Shown here in pieces: positions 1 through 10,378 of a DNA stretch of 64,000 nucleotides; position 1 is the stretch's first letter; each line of letters starts with the position of its first letter. Source of the DNA: Paludisphaera mucosa (GTDB taxonomy: Bacteria > Planctomycetota > Planctomycetia > Isosphaerales > Isosphaeraceae); contig NZ_JARRAG010000002.1 in NCBI RefSeq assembly GCF_029589435.1, positions 4,216,001 to 4,280,000 on the forward strand, written 5' to 3'. A program made the translations under genes and the position numbers. The notes below the pieces were generated by a model. The model saw only the letters and a program-made list of their open reading frames with translations, was not told where the DNA came from and ran no database searches.

Positions 1-77
1 CCTCGATCCCTCCGCTCGGTTATCCTCGATCGCGGTGGCGAGCCGATCGAGCCTCATCCCCGGAATCGAGGTGTAGG

Positions 78-1124
78 ATGCCGACCCGCAGAGACCTGCT
101 CCGACTGGCCCCGGCGCCGTTCCTCCTGGGGGCCGCCCGCGCGGCCGAGGCGGCCGCCTTCGAGCGGATCGATTCCCACTTCCACATCCACCGCGACGCC
201 CCGGCGGTGTTCGCCAGCCTGAAGGCCTCGGGCTGGAGCGGCCTCGACCTGGTCGTCTGCCCCGTCGCGGGCGACGAGCCCTTCGACCTCGAAGCCAGGC
301 TCGACGCCACGCTCAAGGGCGCCCGGGCGAGCGGCGGCCGGGTGGCCTGGGCCTCGACCATCGACGCCCGCGGGTTCGAGTCGCCCGACTTCGCCGAGCG
401 GGCGACCGCCCGCCTGCGCAAGACGTTCGCCGACGGCGCGATCGGCGTGAAGATCTGGAAGAACATCGGCATGTCGATCCGCGGCAAGTCGGGCGCGTAC
501 CTGCTCCCCGACGACCCGTCCCTGACGCCGATCTACGAGACCATCGAGAAGGCCGGGAAGACCCTCGTCGCCCACCTGGCCGAGCCGGACGGGGCCTGGC
601 TGCCGCTCGACGACAAGAACCCGGAGTTCCCCTACTACTCGAAGAACCCCCAGTGGCACATGCAGGGCAAGGGGACGCCCCCCAAGGAGGCGATCCTCGC
701 GGCCCGCGACCGCGTTTTGGCCCGGTTCTCGAAGCTGCGCGTGGTCGGCTGCCACCTGGGGAGCGACGAGGACCACCTCGTCAGCCTGGCGCGCCGCCTC
801 GACGAGTTCCCCAACTTCGCCGTCGACACGGCCGCCCGCACCCGCTATTTCGCCCGCGGCGACCGCGACCGGGCCGTCGCCTTCCTGACGAAGTACCAGG
901 ACCGCATCCTGTACGCGACCGACTACGGCCTGCGCGACGCCGACCCCGAGGCCGGCGCGAAGGCCCTCCTGGCCCGCCACGACCAGGACGCGGCCTTCTA
1001 CTCCACCGACGCCGAGATGGTCTACGAGGGCCGCCCGACGCGCGGGCTCGCCCTCCCCGACGCCGTGGTGCGGAAGCTCTTCCGCGAAAACGCCCGCCGC
1101 TGGCTGCCGGGGATCGGGGTGTAA
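78..1124 (+). CDS. Tat-exported amidohydrolase-related protein
   Basis: The 348-residue product has a twin-arginine type N-terminus (TRRDLL at residues 3-8) followed by an Ala-rich hydrophobic stretch, so it is probably exported folded. The mature part is a metal-dependent amidohydrolase (amidohydrolase-2, TIM-barrel) protein: HFHIH at residues 34-38 gives the first metal-binding HxH, and later come KIWKN, an AHLAEPD histidine, VVGCHLGSDED and the late aspartate in YATDYG, which together cover the usual ligand set. The ATG at 78 follows a GAGG-like ribosome site. It stands alone upstream of a HEAT-repeat gene. The substrate is not predictable; relatives are annotated as hydrolases or decarboxylases of cyclic compounds. 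The family call is firm and the specificity unknown. Confidence 0.85.
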   Translation: MPTRRDLLRLAPAPFLLGAARAAEAAAFERIDSHFHIHRDAPAVFASLKASGWSGLDLVVCPVAGDEPFDLEARLDATLKGARASGGRVAWASTIDARGFESPDFAERATARLRKTFADGAIGVKIWKNIGMSIRGKSGAYLLPDDPSLTPIYETIEKAGKTLVAHLAEPDGAWLPLDDKNPEFPYYSKNPQWHMQGKGTPPKEAILAARDRVLARFSKLRVVGCHLGSDEDHLVSLARRLDEFPNFAVDTAARTRYFARGDRDRAVAFLTKYQDRILYATDYGLRDADPEAGAKALLARHDQDAAFYSTDAEMVYEGRPTRGLALPDAVVRKLFRENARRWLPGIGV

Positions 1125-1176
1125 GCTCACCGCGTGATCCGACGCCCGGTGACTGGCCGCCGAGGAAGAGTGGCGA

Positions 1177-1854
1177 ATGAACCAGGGGGAATGGGAACGA
1201 CTGATCGACGACCTCAAATCCGGCGGCGATCCGGGCCTCAGGGCGAGAGAGATCCTGGCTGCCCTGACGGATCGTTCCCGAATCCGCGACCTGGAGCGCC
1301 TGATCCGGGACGCCGATGACTTCGTGCGCGAGGCCGCAGCGAGCGGGCTGATCAATCTCGAAGGCTTACGGGCGCTCCCATTGCTCCTCGAGGCGTTGCG
1401 GCGCGGCTCGGAGGAGGGGCACGACAACGACACGCTCGCGTTCGAAGTCACGGAGTTGGTCGAGATGGAGAAGGCCGAAGCCGCCCCGCTGCTGCTGGAC
1501 CTGCTCCGGTCGGATCGCCCCGAACTCCGGGCGCAGGCCGCCTGGCTGCTCGGCTATCTCGATGACACGGTCGATCCCGGACCGCTGATCGAGGCGGTGA
1601 ACGACCCGAGTCCGGACGTCCGCGCGGAGGCCGCCGGCGCCCTGAGCTCCTTCCCTTGGCGTCCCGGGGTGCTGGAAGCGATGCTCTCCTTGCTCGACGA
1701 CCCCGACGAGGGAGTGCGCGTCTCGTCCGCTTCCGCCCTCGGATACCTCGGCGAGCGGCGGGCGGTCCCTGCGCTGCTAGGCGCGCTGAATGATCCTTCG
1801 GCGGAGGTCCGCCGGTTCGCCAGGCATTCGCTCAAGCTGCTCGGGGCCGATTAA
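1177..1854 (+). CDS. HEAT-repeat domain protein
   Basis: The 225-residue protein is built almost entirely of about six helical HEAT/PBS-lyase-type repeats of roughly 30 residues (for example RAEAAGALSSF, VRVSSASALGYLG, VRRFARHSLKLLG). It has no signal peptide or membrane segment, so it is probably cytoplasmic. Such proteins act as protein-binding scaffolds; the original lyase activity is not implied. A good ribosome site (GAGGAAGAG) precedes the ATG. It lies 52 bp after the amidohydrolase gene on the same strand. The partner is unknown. Confidence 0.85.
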   Translation: MNQGEWERLIDDLKSGGDPGLRAREILAALTDRSRIRDLERLIRDADDFVREAAASGLINLEGLRALPLLLEALRRGSEEGHDNDTLAFEVTELVEMEKAEAAPLLLDLLRSDRPELRAQAAWLLGYLDDTVDPGPLIEAVNDPSPDVRAEAAGALSSFPWRPGVLEAMLSLLDDPDEGVRVSSASALGYLGERRAVPALLGALNDPSAEVRRFARHSLKLLGAD

Positions 1855-1984
1855 ACTCCGGGGCGCGCCCCTCCCAAGGCCGGGGGGCCTTCGTCGTTCA
1901 TCTCGCGATGGCGTGGGCCTTGAGTCGGACCGCGGCCGGGGTGTTCGGTTCGCGGCGGGGCTTCGCCCCCGCCGCGCGAGCCGG

Positions 1985-2254
1985 TCAGTCGTCCGCGCCC
2001 ACGGAGGCGAACACGGGGGAGGCCATCGGCGATTCGAACCGCGGCAGGTTGGCGGCGGCCTCGTCGGACTCGACGGCGGCGAGGAGGGTCAGCTCGGTCT
2101 CGAACCGGAAGGCCCGGCGGCGGTCCTCGCACTCGATCAGGAAGATCGTCGGCTGCCGCTTCTCCATGATCTTGTGGATCACGACGCCCCGCGAGGCGCG
2201 GCCGCTGGTCAACTGAAAGGCCACGAAATCGCCCAAGGCGAACGGTCGCTTCAT
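1985..2254 (-). CDS. small conserved-type hypothetical protein (89 aa)
   Basis: An 89-residue protein beginning MKRPFALGDFV. The start at 2254 is chosen over an upstream in-frame ATG at 2296 because an AGGGAGGG ribosome site lies just before it. The first 60 residues alternate hydrophobic and charged residues (FVAFQLTSG, GVVIHKI, TIFLIECEDRR) as in a small beta-barrel; the last 25 are loosely structured and acidic. No signal peptide. I do not recognise the family. It lies between a HEAT-repeat gene and a Gfo/Idh/MocA gene on the other strand. Confidence 0.6.
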   Translation of the reverse strand: MKRPFALGDFVAFQLTSGRASRGVVIHKIMEKRQPTIFLIECEDRRRAFRFETELTLLAAVESDEAAANLPRFESPMASPVFASVGADD

Positions 2255-2459
2255 GGTTTCACCCTCCCTGGTAAAACGACGTCGGCGAGAATCCATCGCG
2301 GGACATCCTAGCGAAACGGCCGATCCGGTCTGCGCCGATCCGGGGAAAAATCCTCAAGTCCGGACGAAGGGCGGACGGAGGTCGCCGCCGCTTGTAAGAT
2401 GGAGGGCCTTCGGAGTTCGACGTCGCCGGACCGATCGTTCCATCCCAAGGGAGAATCCC

Positions 2460-3677
2460 ATGTCCAATCGTCGCGATTTCCTGGGGACGGTGATGGCGGG
2501 CGCGACGCTCGCCGGGGCCTCGGCCCGGGCTTCGGCCGCCGGCGCGGGGCGGGTGATCGGGGCCAACGACCGGATCCGGTTCGGCCTGATCGGCGCGGGG
2601 TCGCGGGGCAAGGAGATCCTCAAGGCGGCGCTGGCGAGCCCGAACGTCGAGGCGGCCGCCGTCGCCGACGTCTACAGCGGCCGGTTCGCCGAGGCCGACA
2701 AGTTCGCGCCCGGCTTGAAGACGTTCCAGGACCACCGCAAGCTCCTCGAAGACCCCTCGATCGACGCCGTCCTGATCGCCACGCCCCAGCACCTGCACGC
2801 GCGCCACTTCGTCGACGCGATCGCGGCCGGCAAGGACGTGTACCAGGAGAAGACGATGGCCTTCGACGCCGACCATGCGCGGCGGATGCGCAACGCGCTC
2901 GACGGCTCGGGCCGGGTCGTGCAGGTCGGCCTCCAGTGGAATTCGAGCGGCGGCGTGCAGAAGGTCCGCGAGCGGGTGAAGTCGGGCGAGCTGGGCGCCG
3001 TCTCGCTGCTGGAGACGCACCACTTCCGCCAGACCCCGTACGGCGGCTGGATGCGCGAGGCCCCCAAGGGCTTCGATCCCAAGCAGGTCGACTGGGACGC
3101 CTTCCAGGGCGACGCCAGGCGGGTCCCGTTCGACGCCGACCGCTACTTCAACTGGCGGTTCTACTGGGACTACTCGGGGGGCAACGTCTTCGAGAACATG
3201 GTCCACATCGCGGCCTTCTGGTTCGCTGCGCTCGACCTCTCGATCCCCGAGTCCGTCACCTCGACCGGCGGCAACTACCAGTCGCCCCGCATGAGCCCGC
3301 CCGACGCCTTCCAGGTGACGATGAAGCATCCCGAGAAGCTCCTCTTCACGTTCACCTCGATGTTCGGCAACGGCTATTACGGCGAGGGCCGGAACCTGCT
3401 CTTCGGCACCAAGGGGACCCTCGTCCACACGCTGGCCGACCTCTTCCAGGTCGTCCCCGCCGGCTCGAAGCCCGAATCCGAGGTCCCCAAGGGTCCGTAC
3501 AAGAACCCGACCGAGGAGCACCTCCGCAACTTCTTCGACTGCGTCCGCAGCCGCAGCGAGCCGACCTCGCCCTTCGAGCTGGGCTTCCGCACCGCCGTCG
3601 CCTGCCGCATGGCCGTCGAGTCCTACCGCCGCGGCACGACCGTCCGCTGGGACCCGGCGACCGAGACGATCGTCTGA
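2460..3677 (+). CDS. Tat-exported Gfo/Idh/MocA family oxidoreductase
   Basis: The 405-residue protein starts with the Tat motif NRRDFLG (residues 3-9) and an Ala-rich export segment. A Rossmann NAD(P)-binding fold follows (FGLIGAGSRG near residue 45), then the family hallmark EKTMAF near residue 137, where the EK pair positions the catalytic lysine, and the C-terminal alpha/beta domain (GGNVFENMVHIAAFW). The start at 2460 gives the exact signal sequence and has GGGAG just upstream; longer in-frame starts precede the promoter region and are not credible. Planctomycetes carry many such exported dehydrogenases for sugar or sugar-acid oxidation; the substrate here is unknown. Confidence 0.9.
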   Translation: MSNRRDFLGTVMAGATLAGASARASAAGAGRVIGANDRIRFGLIGAGSRGKEILKAALASPNVEAAAVADVYSGRFAEADKFAPGLKTFQDHRKLLEDPSIDAVLIATPQHLHARHFVDAIAAGKDVYQEKTMAFDADHARRMRNALDGSGRVVQVGLQWNSSGGVQKVRERVKSGELGAVSLLETHHFRQTPYGGWMREAPKGFDPKQVDWDAFQGDARRVPFDADRYFNWRFYWDYSGGNVFENMVHIAAFWFAALDLSIPESVTSTGGNYQSPRMSPPDAFQVTMKHPEKLLFTFTSMFGNGYYGEGRNLLFGTKGTLVHTLADLFQVVPAGSKPESEVPKGPYKNPTEEHLRNFFDCVRSRSEPTSPFELGFRTAVACRMAVESYRRGTTVRWDPATETIV

Positions 3678-3717
3678 CGCCCGACTCGAGCCTGCCGCGG
3701 GGCGGGATCGGCGCATG

Positions 3718-3748
3718 AAAAAACGGGGGCCGTCGCCGGCCCCCGTTC
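3718..3748 (-). terminator. Rho-independent terminator of groEL
   Basis: On the minus strand a near-perfect GC-rich hairpin (arm AACGGGGGCC, 4-base loop, matching arm) is followed directly by a run of T residues (the A run at 3718-3724 on the plus strand). It begins about 40 bp past the groEL stop. The hairpin may also slow transcription from the oxidoreductase gene on the other strand, but that side has no T run. Confidence 0.8.
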
Positions 3749-3785
3749 GCGTTCGTCGGATGCATCGATCGATCGGGTTGATCGA

Positions 3786-5411
<1,626 letters not shown>

Positions 5412-5483
5412 GTTGCCTTCATCTCCACAATGCAGAAGGAATGTGTCTCGTGAGGTAGGTCCGCCCGGGGGCGGTGGCTCGGC

Positions 5484-5774
5484 TCAGCCGACGACCGCGA
5501 GGATGTCGTCCTCGCGCATGAGGAGGACCTTCTTGTCGCCGTCGAGCTTGAATTCCTCGCCCGCGTACGAGGTGAAGATCACGACGTCGCCCGCCTTGAC
5601 CTGGAGCTCGCGGCGCTTGCCGTCCTTGGTCACGCGGCCGTCTCCCACCGACAGCACCGTCCCCTTCTGGGGCTTGTCCTTGGCGGTCTCCGGCAGCACG
5701 ATCCCGCCGGCGGTGGTCCCCTTGGCCTCTTCGCGCTCGACGACCACGCGATCTCCCAACGGCTTCAGATTCAT
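5484..5774 (-). CDS. groS: co-chaperonin GroES (Hsp10)
   Basis: A 96-residue co-chaperonin starting MNLKPLGDRVVVE, the classical N-terminus, so the start at 5774 is preferred to longer in-frame extensions. The mobile loop (KGTTAGGIVLPETAKDKP) that docks on GroEL and the C-terminal strand (MREDDILAVVG) are intact. It caps the GroEL ring in an ATP-dependent way. First gene of the groES-groEL operon. The roughly 290 bp upstream hold the promoter, but I could not fix its -35/-10 elements. Confidence 0.97.
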   Translation of the reverse strand: MNLKPLGDRVVVEREEAKGTTAGGIVLPETAKDKPQKGTVLSVGDGRVTKDGKRRELQVKAGDVVIFTSYAGEEFKLDGDKKVLLMREDDILAVVG

Positions 5775-6065
5775 CGGTCCTTGGCTCCTCTTCGACGTCT
5801 CGCTTCGATCCCGTCTCGACCTCGCGCCCGCCGCACCCGTCCGTCCAACGAACCCGCGACGCGGCCCGCGCGACACCATGACATGACCTCTGCATAAGCA
5901 AGGGTCGTGCCGACGCCCAATTCGAAACGCAAGTCCTTTCACATAATGGCTTTTCTAAAATCAACGATGTCGCCCGCCGAGAGCCTACGCCCTGCCGGAC
6001 GCGGCATCGGGCGGGCTCCCCATGTCATTTTGGCAGGGAGCGGCGTTTTCCGACTCGGCGACGGC

Positions 6066-6977
6066 TCAGGCCGCGCCGGCCGTCGCGAGCACGAGCCGGC
6101 GGGCGTTCTCGGCGAGGAGGAGCGGGGCCCCGGCGACGGGGAAGGTCGCGACGGCCCAGGCGACGAGCTTGTCGACGTCGTCCAGCTCGGGCGGGACGTC
6201 GTCGGAGGCCAGGAAGTCGGTGGCGACCCCGATGCCTTCGTAGCCGGCCCGGCCGCGGAAGGGCAGGGCGGCGAGGCCCTCGACGACGCCCCGGAAGGCC
6301 TCGACCGAGGTCCTGGGGCTCACGCCGATCGTCGCGCCGAGGCTGCGGAGGCGGCGGACGAGGTCCGGCCCTAGGGCGTCGACGTCGCCGGCCGCATGCA
6401 CGAGCGGGAGCCGCTGAGGCCGGGCGCCGTCGGCCTCGAACCAGTCCAGAACGTCCGCGACCGTCCGGGCGTCGGCCCCGCCCAGGTCGAGGGCCGGTCG
6501 AGGGCCGGGGCCGGCCGGGGCCAGTTCGAGCAGCCGTTCGAGGAACGCGGGGCCGAGTTCGCCGGCGACGGGCCCGAAGAGGCGGACGCCGCGCCCGAAG
6601 AGGCCGGCGAGGCGGTCGAGATCGGCCGGCGTGCGGATCAGGGCGTCGAGGCCGTCGACGGCGAGCACGCCCCAGCAGAGGCCCCACTGGGGCTCGGCCC
6701 GCCAGCGGGCCACGTCCTCGGGCCCGTGCAGGAGGCGGCCGGAGAACTCGGCCGCGTAGCCGGCGAGCATCTCGCCGAGCGCGTGCCAGGGATCCGCCTG
6801 GCGGGCCCAGTCGGCCGGCTTGCGGCGGCTGCCGAGCACGGCCAGCGACGTCCCCATCAGGTAGCCGTCCAGGCGGGCCAGCCGGGCGGGGATCTCGGCG
6901 TACTCGGCGGGGTCGTACTGGCTGCTCTCGGCGGCGTACTGGAGGGCCCAGTCGCACCGCAGGTCGATCAATCGCAT
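6066..6977 (-). CDS. M19 dipeptidase-like protein, probably catalytically degenerate
   Basis: The 303-residue protein has the outline of renal-dipeptidase-type (peptidase M19) TIM barrels: N-terminal DLRCDW where active members have DxHxD, a central WGVLAVDGLDAL segment, LVHAAGDVDAL, GATIGVSP, and a C-terminal IGVATDFLASDD with downstream ENARRLV, which matches the closing family signature. The first metal-binding histidine is replaced by Arg and other ligands are not evident, so zinc-dependent dipeptidase activity is doubtful. No signal peptide. It follows a secreted unknown protein by 25 bp and is probably co-transcribed with it. Confidence 0.65.
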   Translation of the reverse strand: MRLIDLRCDWALQYAAESSQYDPAEYAEIPARLARLDGYLMGTSLAVLGSRRKPADWARQADPWHALGEMLAGYAAEFSGRLLHGPEDVARWRAEPQWGLCWGVLAVDGLDALIRTPADLDRLAGLFGRGVRLFGPVAGELGPAFLERLLELAPAGPGPRPALDLGGADARTVADVLDWFEADGARPQRLPLVHAAGDVDALGPDLVRRLRSLGATIGVSPRTSVEAFRGVVEGLAALPFRGRAGYEGIGVATDFLASDDVPPELDDVDKLVAWAVATFPVAGAPLLLAENARRLVLATAGAA

Positions 6978-7002
6978 GGACGTCTCGCCGATCGCGCTTC
7001 GT

Positions 7003-8598
7003 TCAGGGGGCGTCCGGCGGCGCCTGGGGGACGCGTTCCAGGAACCGGGCGACGGACCGCCGGAGGTCGCCCCAGCGTACCACGTCCCAGGCCCGACCGC
7101 CCTCCCAGCCCCCTCGCCAGACGACCGGCGCGGCCTCGGCCAGCGTCGCGGCCAGGGGCGAGGCCGGATCCTCGCCGACCCTCGGCAGCCTCACGGAGCC
7201 CGGCCGGAAGATCCCCACGCGGCCGATCGGCCGCCCGCCCTCGCCGGTCGCGAGCGTCGCGACCGACCGTCCCGGATCCTCGGCCGACTTCAGGGCGGTG
7301 GCGACGGCCCCCTCGCCCCAGCCGATCAGCACCGTCGTCCCCCGAACGGTCGCCTCGACGGGGCGTCCGGAGACCTTTCCGATCGCAGCGACTGCGTCCG
7401 CCGGCCCCGACGCGGGCTTCCCGCCGCCGAGCAGCGGCGCCAGCGGGAGCACCACGCGGCTCAAGATCCGCTCGGCGTCTTCGGGCCGCTCGGCGTGCAG
7501 GGCGAGGACGCCGCCGAGGCTCGCTCTCGGATCCCCTGGACCCGCGAACGTCCCCGCGCTGAGGCCGCGGAGCAGGGGCCAGAGGTCGACTTCGGGCCGG
7601 ACGCCGCGGACGCTCGCCAGCAGGTTCAGGCGCACGCGGAGCGGCTGGAGCTGCGCCCGCGCCGGGTCGGCCCGATCGACGCGGTCGATCACGGCGAACA
7701 GGGCGTCCCAGAACGCCGGCCCGCGTCCCGCCGCGACGGCGACCGCCGCCTGGGTCGCGTCGGCCGGCAGCCACGCCAGCCACGCCGGGTCCAGCGGCGG
7801 CGTCTCCATCAGGACCGCGGGCTGCTGCGGGCCGAACCGCGAGGCCAGGTCGAGATCGAGGTGGTCGTCGCGCAGGCTCAGGAACCCGTCGACCGCCTCC
7901 AGGCCCGCGGCCTTCGCACCCAGGGCGACACGCAGCACGGACAGGTTCGTCCCGGCGTCGACTGCGAGGAGTCCGGGATCGAAGCGGATGCGGAAACCGG
8001 ATTCCGCCGACCCGGGCGCCTCCGCGCCGCGAGGTTCGCCCAGCCGCGCGACGGCCGCGGCCAGATCGACGCGACGGCTCGCGAAGGCCGTCCCGCGCGG
8101 GGTGACGGTCGCGAGCGTCGCGCCCGGCCCCCCGAGTCGCTCGACGGCCGTCGGCGGCTCGCCCATCGGCGGCTCGTCGGCCCCTCCGGAGAGCCGAAGC
8201 GACGTGACAAGGGCCGTCATCACGCCGTCGTCCTGCGGGATGGCGGCGAACCATTGCAGGGCGCCGGCCGGGTCGAGCCCGAGCGCCAGCTCGGCGTCGC
8301 GGAAGGCCCGCCACTCGGCGACCATCTCGGGATTGAAGGCCGCCGCGACGGCCTGGATCGGCTTGCCCAGCCCGTTGGGATCGCGCGTCGCGCGCCGCCA
8401 GGCCGCCATCGCCGCCGCCGGATGCGCCGCACGGGAGCCCTTGAAGAGTCCCAGCACCGCCTCCGCCTGCCGATCGGGCCCCACCGCCCGCACGACGAGC
8501 GCCGGCCTCACGGGTTCTTCGCCGGCCCAGCCCGTCGTCGAGGCCAGCAGCCCCAGGACGGTCATGGCGCCCCGTCCGCCTCCGAGTCGTCGCGTCAT
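7003..8598 (-). CDS. secreted planctomycete protein of unknown function (531 aa)
   Basis: The start at 8598 (MTRRLGGGRGAMT) is set by a GAGGAAGC ribosome site and by an immediately following signal peptide (LGLLASTTGWAGEE). The in-frame extension further upstream runs antisense through the tRNA genes and is spurious. The exported part is Ala/Gly/Asp-rich with alternating strands and helices. It resembles the many planctomycete proteins that estimate per-item totals (repeated phrases such as GALQWFAAIPQDDG and GVLALHAERPEDAERIL), but no catalytic motif is recognisable. It is upstream of, and likely co-transcribed with, the M19-like gene. Confidence 0.7.
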   Translation of the reverse strand: MTRRLGGGRGAMTVLGLLASTTGWAGEEPVRPALVVRAVGPDRQAEAVLGLFKGSRAAHPAAAMAAWRRATRDPNGLGKPIQAVAAAFNPEMVAEWRAFRDAELALGLDPAGALQWFAAIPQDDGVMTALVTSLRLSGGADEPPMGEPPTAVERLGGPGATLATVTPRGTAFASRRVDLAAAVARLGEPRGAEAPGSAESGFRIRFDPGLLAVDAGTNLSVLRVALGAKAAGLEAVDGFLSLRDDHLDLDLASRFGPQQPAVLMETPPLDPAWLAWLPADATQAAVAVAAGRGPAFWDALFAVIDRVDRADPARAQLQPLRVRLNLLASVRGVRPEVDLWPLLRGLSAGTFAGPGDPRASLGGVLALHAERPEDAERILSRVVLPLAPLLGGGKPASGPADAVAAIGKVSGRPVEATVRGTTVLIGWGEGAVATALKSAEDPGRSVATLATGEGGRPIGRVGIFRPGSVRLPRVGEDPASPLAATLAEAAPVVWRGGWEGGRAWDVVRWGDLRRSVARFLERVPQAPPDAP

Positions 8599-8807
8599 GC
8601 TTCCTCGCGTCGTATCCGTACCACGAATCCAGACGGCCGCGAGCCGGTTCGGTCCATCGTCGGCGTCCTGAAGCGACCCGGCCACGTCGGGCATTCTACC
8701 CCCCCCGCCGGCCCCTTTTCCATGAGTCGACGACGTCCGCGCGAACATCCTCGAGGGACGTCCGGTCTCATGAGGAGACGAACGACGCGGGGCGTTCCGC
8801 AGGACAC

Positions 8808-8878
8808 GACGCCGGGGCCGGACGGCCAGGCGACCGGTTGCAGACCGGTAGAAGTGGGTTCGACTCCCACCGGCGTCT
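8808..8878 (+). tRNA. tRNA-Cys (anticodon GCA), copy 1
   Basis: A 71-nt cloverleaf: 7-bp acceptor stem (GACGCCG with CGGCGTC), anticodon stem ACCGG/CCGGT with loop TTGCAGA giving anticodon GCA, T stem GTGGG/CCCAC with loop TTCGACT, and discriminator U73 as expected for tRNA-Cys. The CCA end is not encoded. The D arm is short (about 3 bp, GCC/GGC), and position 8 reads G instead of the nearly universal U, which is unusual. Confidence 0.9.
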
Positions 8879-8926
8879 CTTCGCAAGCGAGCCGTCGGCC
8901 TGGTGGGCCCCGCGGCGCGCACGCAC

Positions 8927-8997
8927 GACGCCGGGGCCGGACGGCCAGGCGACCGGTTGCAGACCGGTAGAAGTGGGTTCGACTCCCACCGGCGTCT
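8927..8997 (+). tRNA. tRNA-Cys (anticodon GCA), copy 2
   Basis: This gene is base-for-base identical to the first tRNA-Cys copy and lies 119 bp downstream in the same orientation. All stems, the GCA anticodon, U73 and the atypical G at position 8 are the same. The pair may be one transcript processed into two tRNAs. Confidence 0.9.
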
Positions 8998-9292
8998 CTT
9001 CGCAAGCGAGCCGTCGGCCTGGTGGGCCCCGCGGCGCGCACGCCCCGCTCTCTGCGGTCGGTGACGCGCGTCCCGAGCGGGGGATTGCAACCGAGGGCGA
9101 GAGCGTCGCGACGGCCTTTCGATCATATCATACTATTTTCATATTTTCTCATGAACGACCCCTGACGTCATCCCCGCGGGCGGACGTCCCGTCATGTTCC
9201 GCATCGGATCGACCTCCAGGGCCCCCGGGGACTGGCGCAAGACGAGCGTCCCACTTCCGGGCGACGATCCCTCGGGGTAGCGTGGCCGGCGC

Positions 9293-9356
9293 CTAACCGT
9301 TCGAGTTGAGCTGCTCGGCCAGTCCGATGATGATTCCCTCAGGGCCGCGCAGGAAG
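9293..9356 (-). pseudogene. 3' end of a VOC-family gene, cut off by the insertion
   Basis: Read on the minus strand, the 18 codons after the target duplication encode RGPEGIIIGLAEQLNSNG and then TAG. This is the usual C-terminal end of VOC/glyoxalase-fold proteins. Joined to the N-terminal part at 12674-13057 through one copy of the 7-bp duplicated sequence (9350-9356), it restores a continuous 146-residue reading frame with no shift. It has no start of its own and cannot be expressed alone. Confidence 0.85.
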
Positions 9357-9382
9357 CTGCACTTTCTGAGATTGTATGAGCA

Positions 9383-9952
9383 TCAGGCCGCGAGGCGCAG
9401 CAGCCGGTCCGCGGCGGCCTGAATTTCTGACTCGGATGGGCCGGCCCGCAGGGCCGCGAGAATCTCCCCGGCCAGGATCTCGCGGCGCCGGGCCCGGCGC
9501 TTGTCGGCGTGGCTGGGGCGGCGCGTCGGCTCGTCCCAGGGCGAGTCGGCGGTCTACCAGCTCGGCTTCGGATCGCCTCCAGGCCCAGGCCTCGGTCAAG
9601 GTGTAGGTCCACAGGCAGACGTGGAACGCGCCGACGCTCGCGCGGATGAACCGCACTTGCTGCTTCCCCGGCCCCCACGACCTGCTTGCACTCGCGGAAG
9701 GCCATCTCCAGGCTGAAGCGGTCGGCGATCGTGGTCAGGACGTCGGCGACGGTCGCCTGCGGGTCGGTGCAGAAGTAGGCCCGCCAGCCGTGCGGCTCGT
9801 CGACGAGCACGACCCGGATCACGCCGTCGCCCGCGCGCCAGGACCGCGCCGACGAACAGCAGTGTGAGCCTCGGCGCCGACCGCCTGTCGAGCGGCCCGG
9901 CGAGGCGGGCGAAGCACTGGCAGGGGACGGGCGCCGGATGCGAGTATATCAT
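9383..9952 (-). pseudogene. internally deleted DDE transposase, unit A
   Basis: The 5' fragment (ATG at 9952; FARLAGPLDRRSAPRLTLLF) is followed out of frame by the 3' part of a DDE transposase: VIRVVLVDEPHGWRAYF, then DRFSLEMAFRECKQVVG, a signature like the Y-R-E-K region of IS4/IS701-type enzymes, and a terminal LLRLAA before TGA at 9383-9385. Most of the catalytic core is missing. Compared with unit B there is a further frameshift after CKQVVGAG. No functional protein is expected. Confidence 0.75.
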
Positions 9953-10057
9953 CGGGGCCGGCTCCGCTCGGGACGTCTGGCAGGCTTGGTAACCGCCATC
10001 GTCCCGCTCGGGTCGGCCCCCGTCTACTCCGTGCATCTCAAGCGGCCGAGGTCTCGC

Positions 10058-10378
10058 GTGCGCAAAATAGCGATCGCCTCCAAGCCCGACGCCAAGTACC
10101 GCCGGGTGATGATCCACGACCCGGAGGACGGCCGCGGCGTGTTCGTCTTCCTCTTCACATCGCTAGACGACGGCCCATGCCAGGCCGACCACTGGTACCG
10201 AGACTTGGCCGAGGCCGAGCAAGGCGCGGCCGACGGACTCGGGGCGGGGGCCGATGACTGGCAGCCCATCTCGGACCCACAACCTGGGTGCCAGCACGAC
10301 TGGGTCGCTCCGGTCCGTGTGGCTCAGGACGCAGACGGTCGACCGATCTATGGTCGGTTCGAGCGAACGCCCGATTAG
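10058..10378 (+). CDS. passenger ORF of IS unit A, hypothetical (106 aa)
   Basis: Starting at GTG 10058 (VRKIAIASKPDAKYRRVMI), the 106-residue protein has an N-terminal beta-rich region (GVFVFLFTSLDDGPCQADHWY) and an acidic C-terminal part with QPGCQHDWVAPVR. No signal peptide. I do not recognise the family; the size and acidic character resemble small immunity-type proteins, which is only an impression. It lies between the transposase remnant, which points away, and the right end of the IS unit, the same place occupied by an unrelated ORF in unit B. The upstream in-frame extension lies in IS sequence, so a later start is preferred. Confidence 0.6.
   Translation: MRKIAIASKPDAKYRRVMIHDPEDGRGVFVFLFTSLDDGPCQADHWYRDLAEAEQGAADGLGAGADDWQPISDPQPGCQHDWVAPVRVAQDADGRPIYGRFERTPD

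Larger units (their letters stand above)
8805..9043 (+). repeat. 119-bp tandem duplication containing tRNA-Cys
   Basis: Two 119-bp units (starting at 8805 and 8924) are identical over their whole length, including the tRNA-Cys gene and the 45-bp spacer after it. Identity of the spacer as well as the tRNA indicates a recent tandem duplication. Confidence 0.9.

Noticed and set aside
5775-6065. A CIRCE or heat-shock promoter upstream of groES
   Set aside because: I looked for the 9-bp inverted repeat and for a consistent heat-shock sigma-type -35/-10 pair but found none with proper spacing.
7003-9126. Long minus-strand frame reading through both tRNA-Cys genes (WESNPLLPVCNRSPGRPAP)
   Set aside because: This peptide is a well-known artefact of translating the antisense of a tRNA. 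The real gene starts at 8598 with its own ribosome site and signal peptide.
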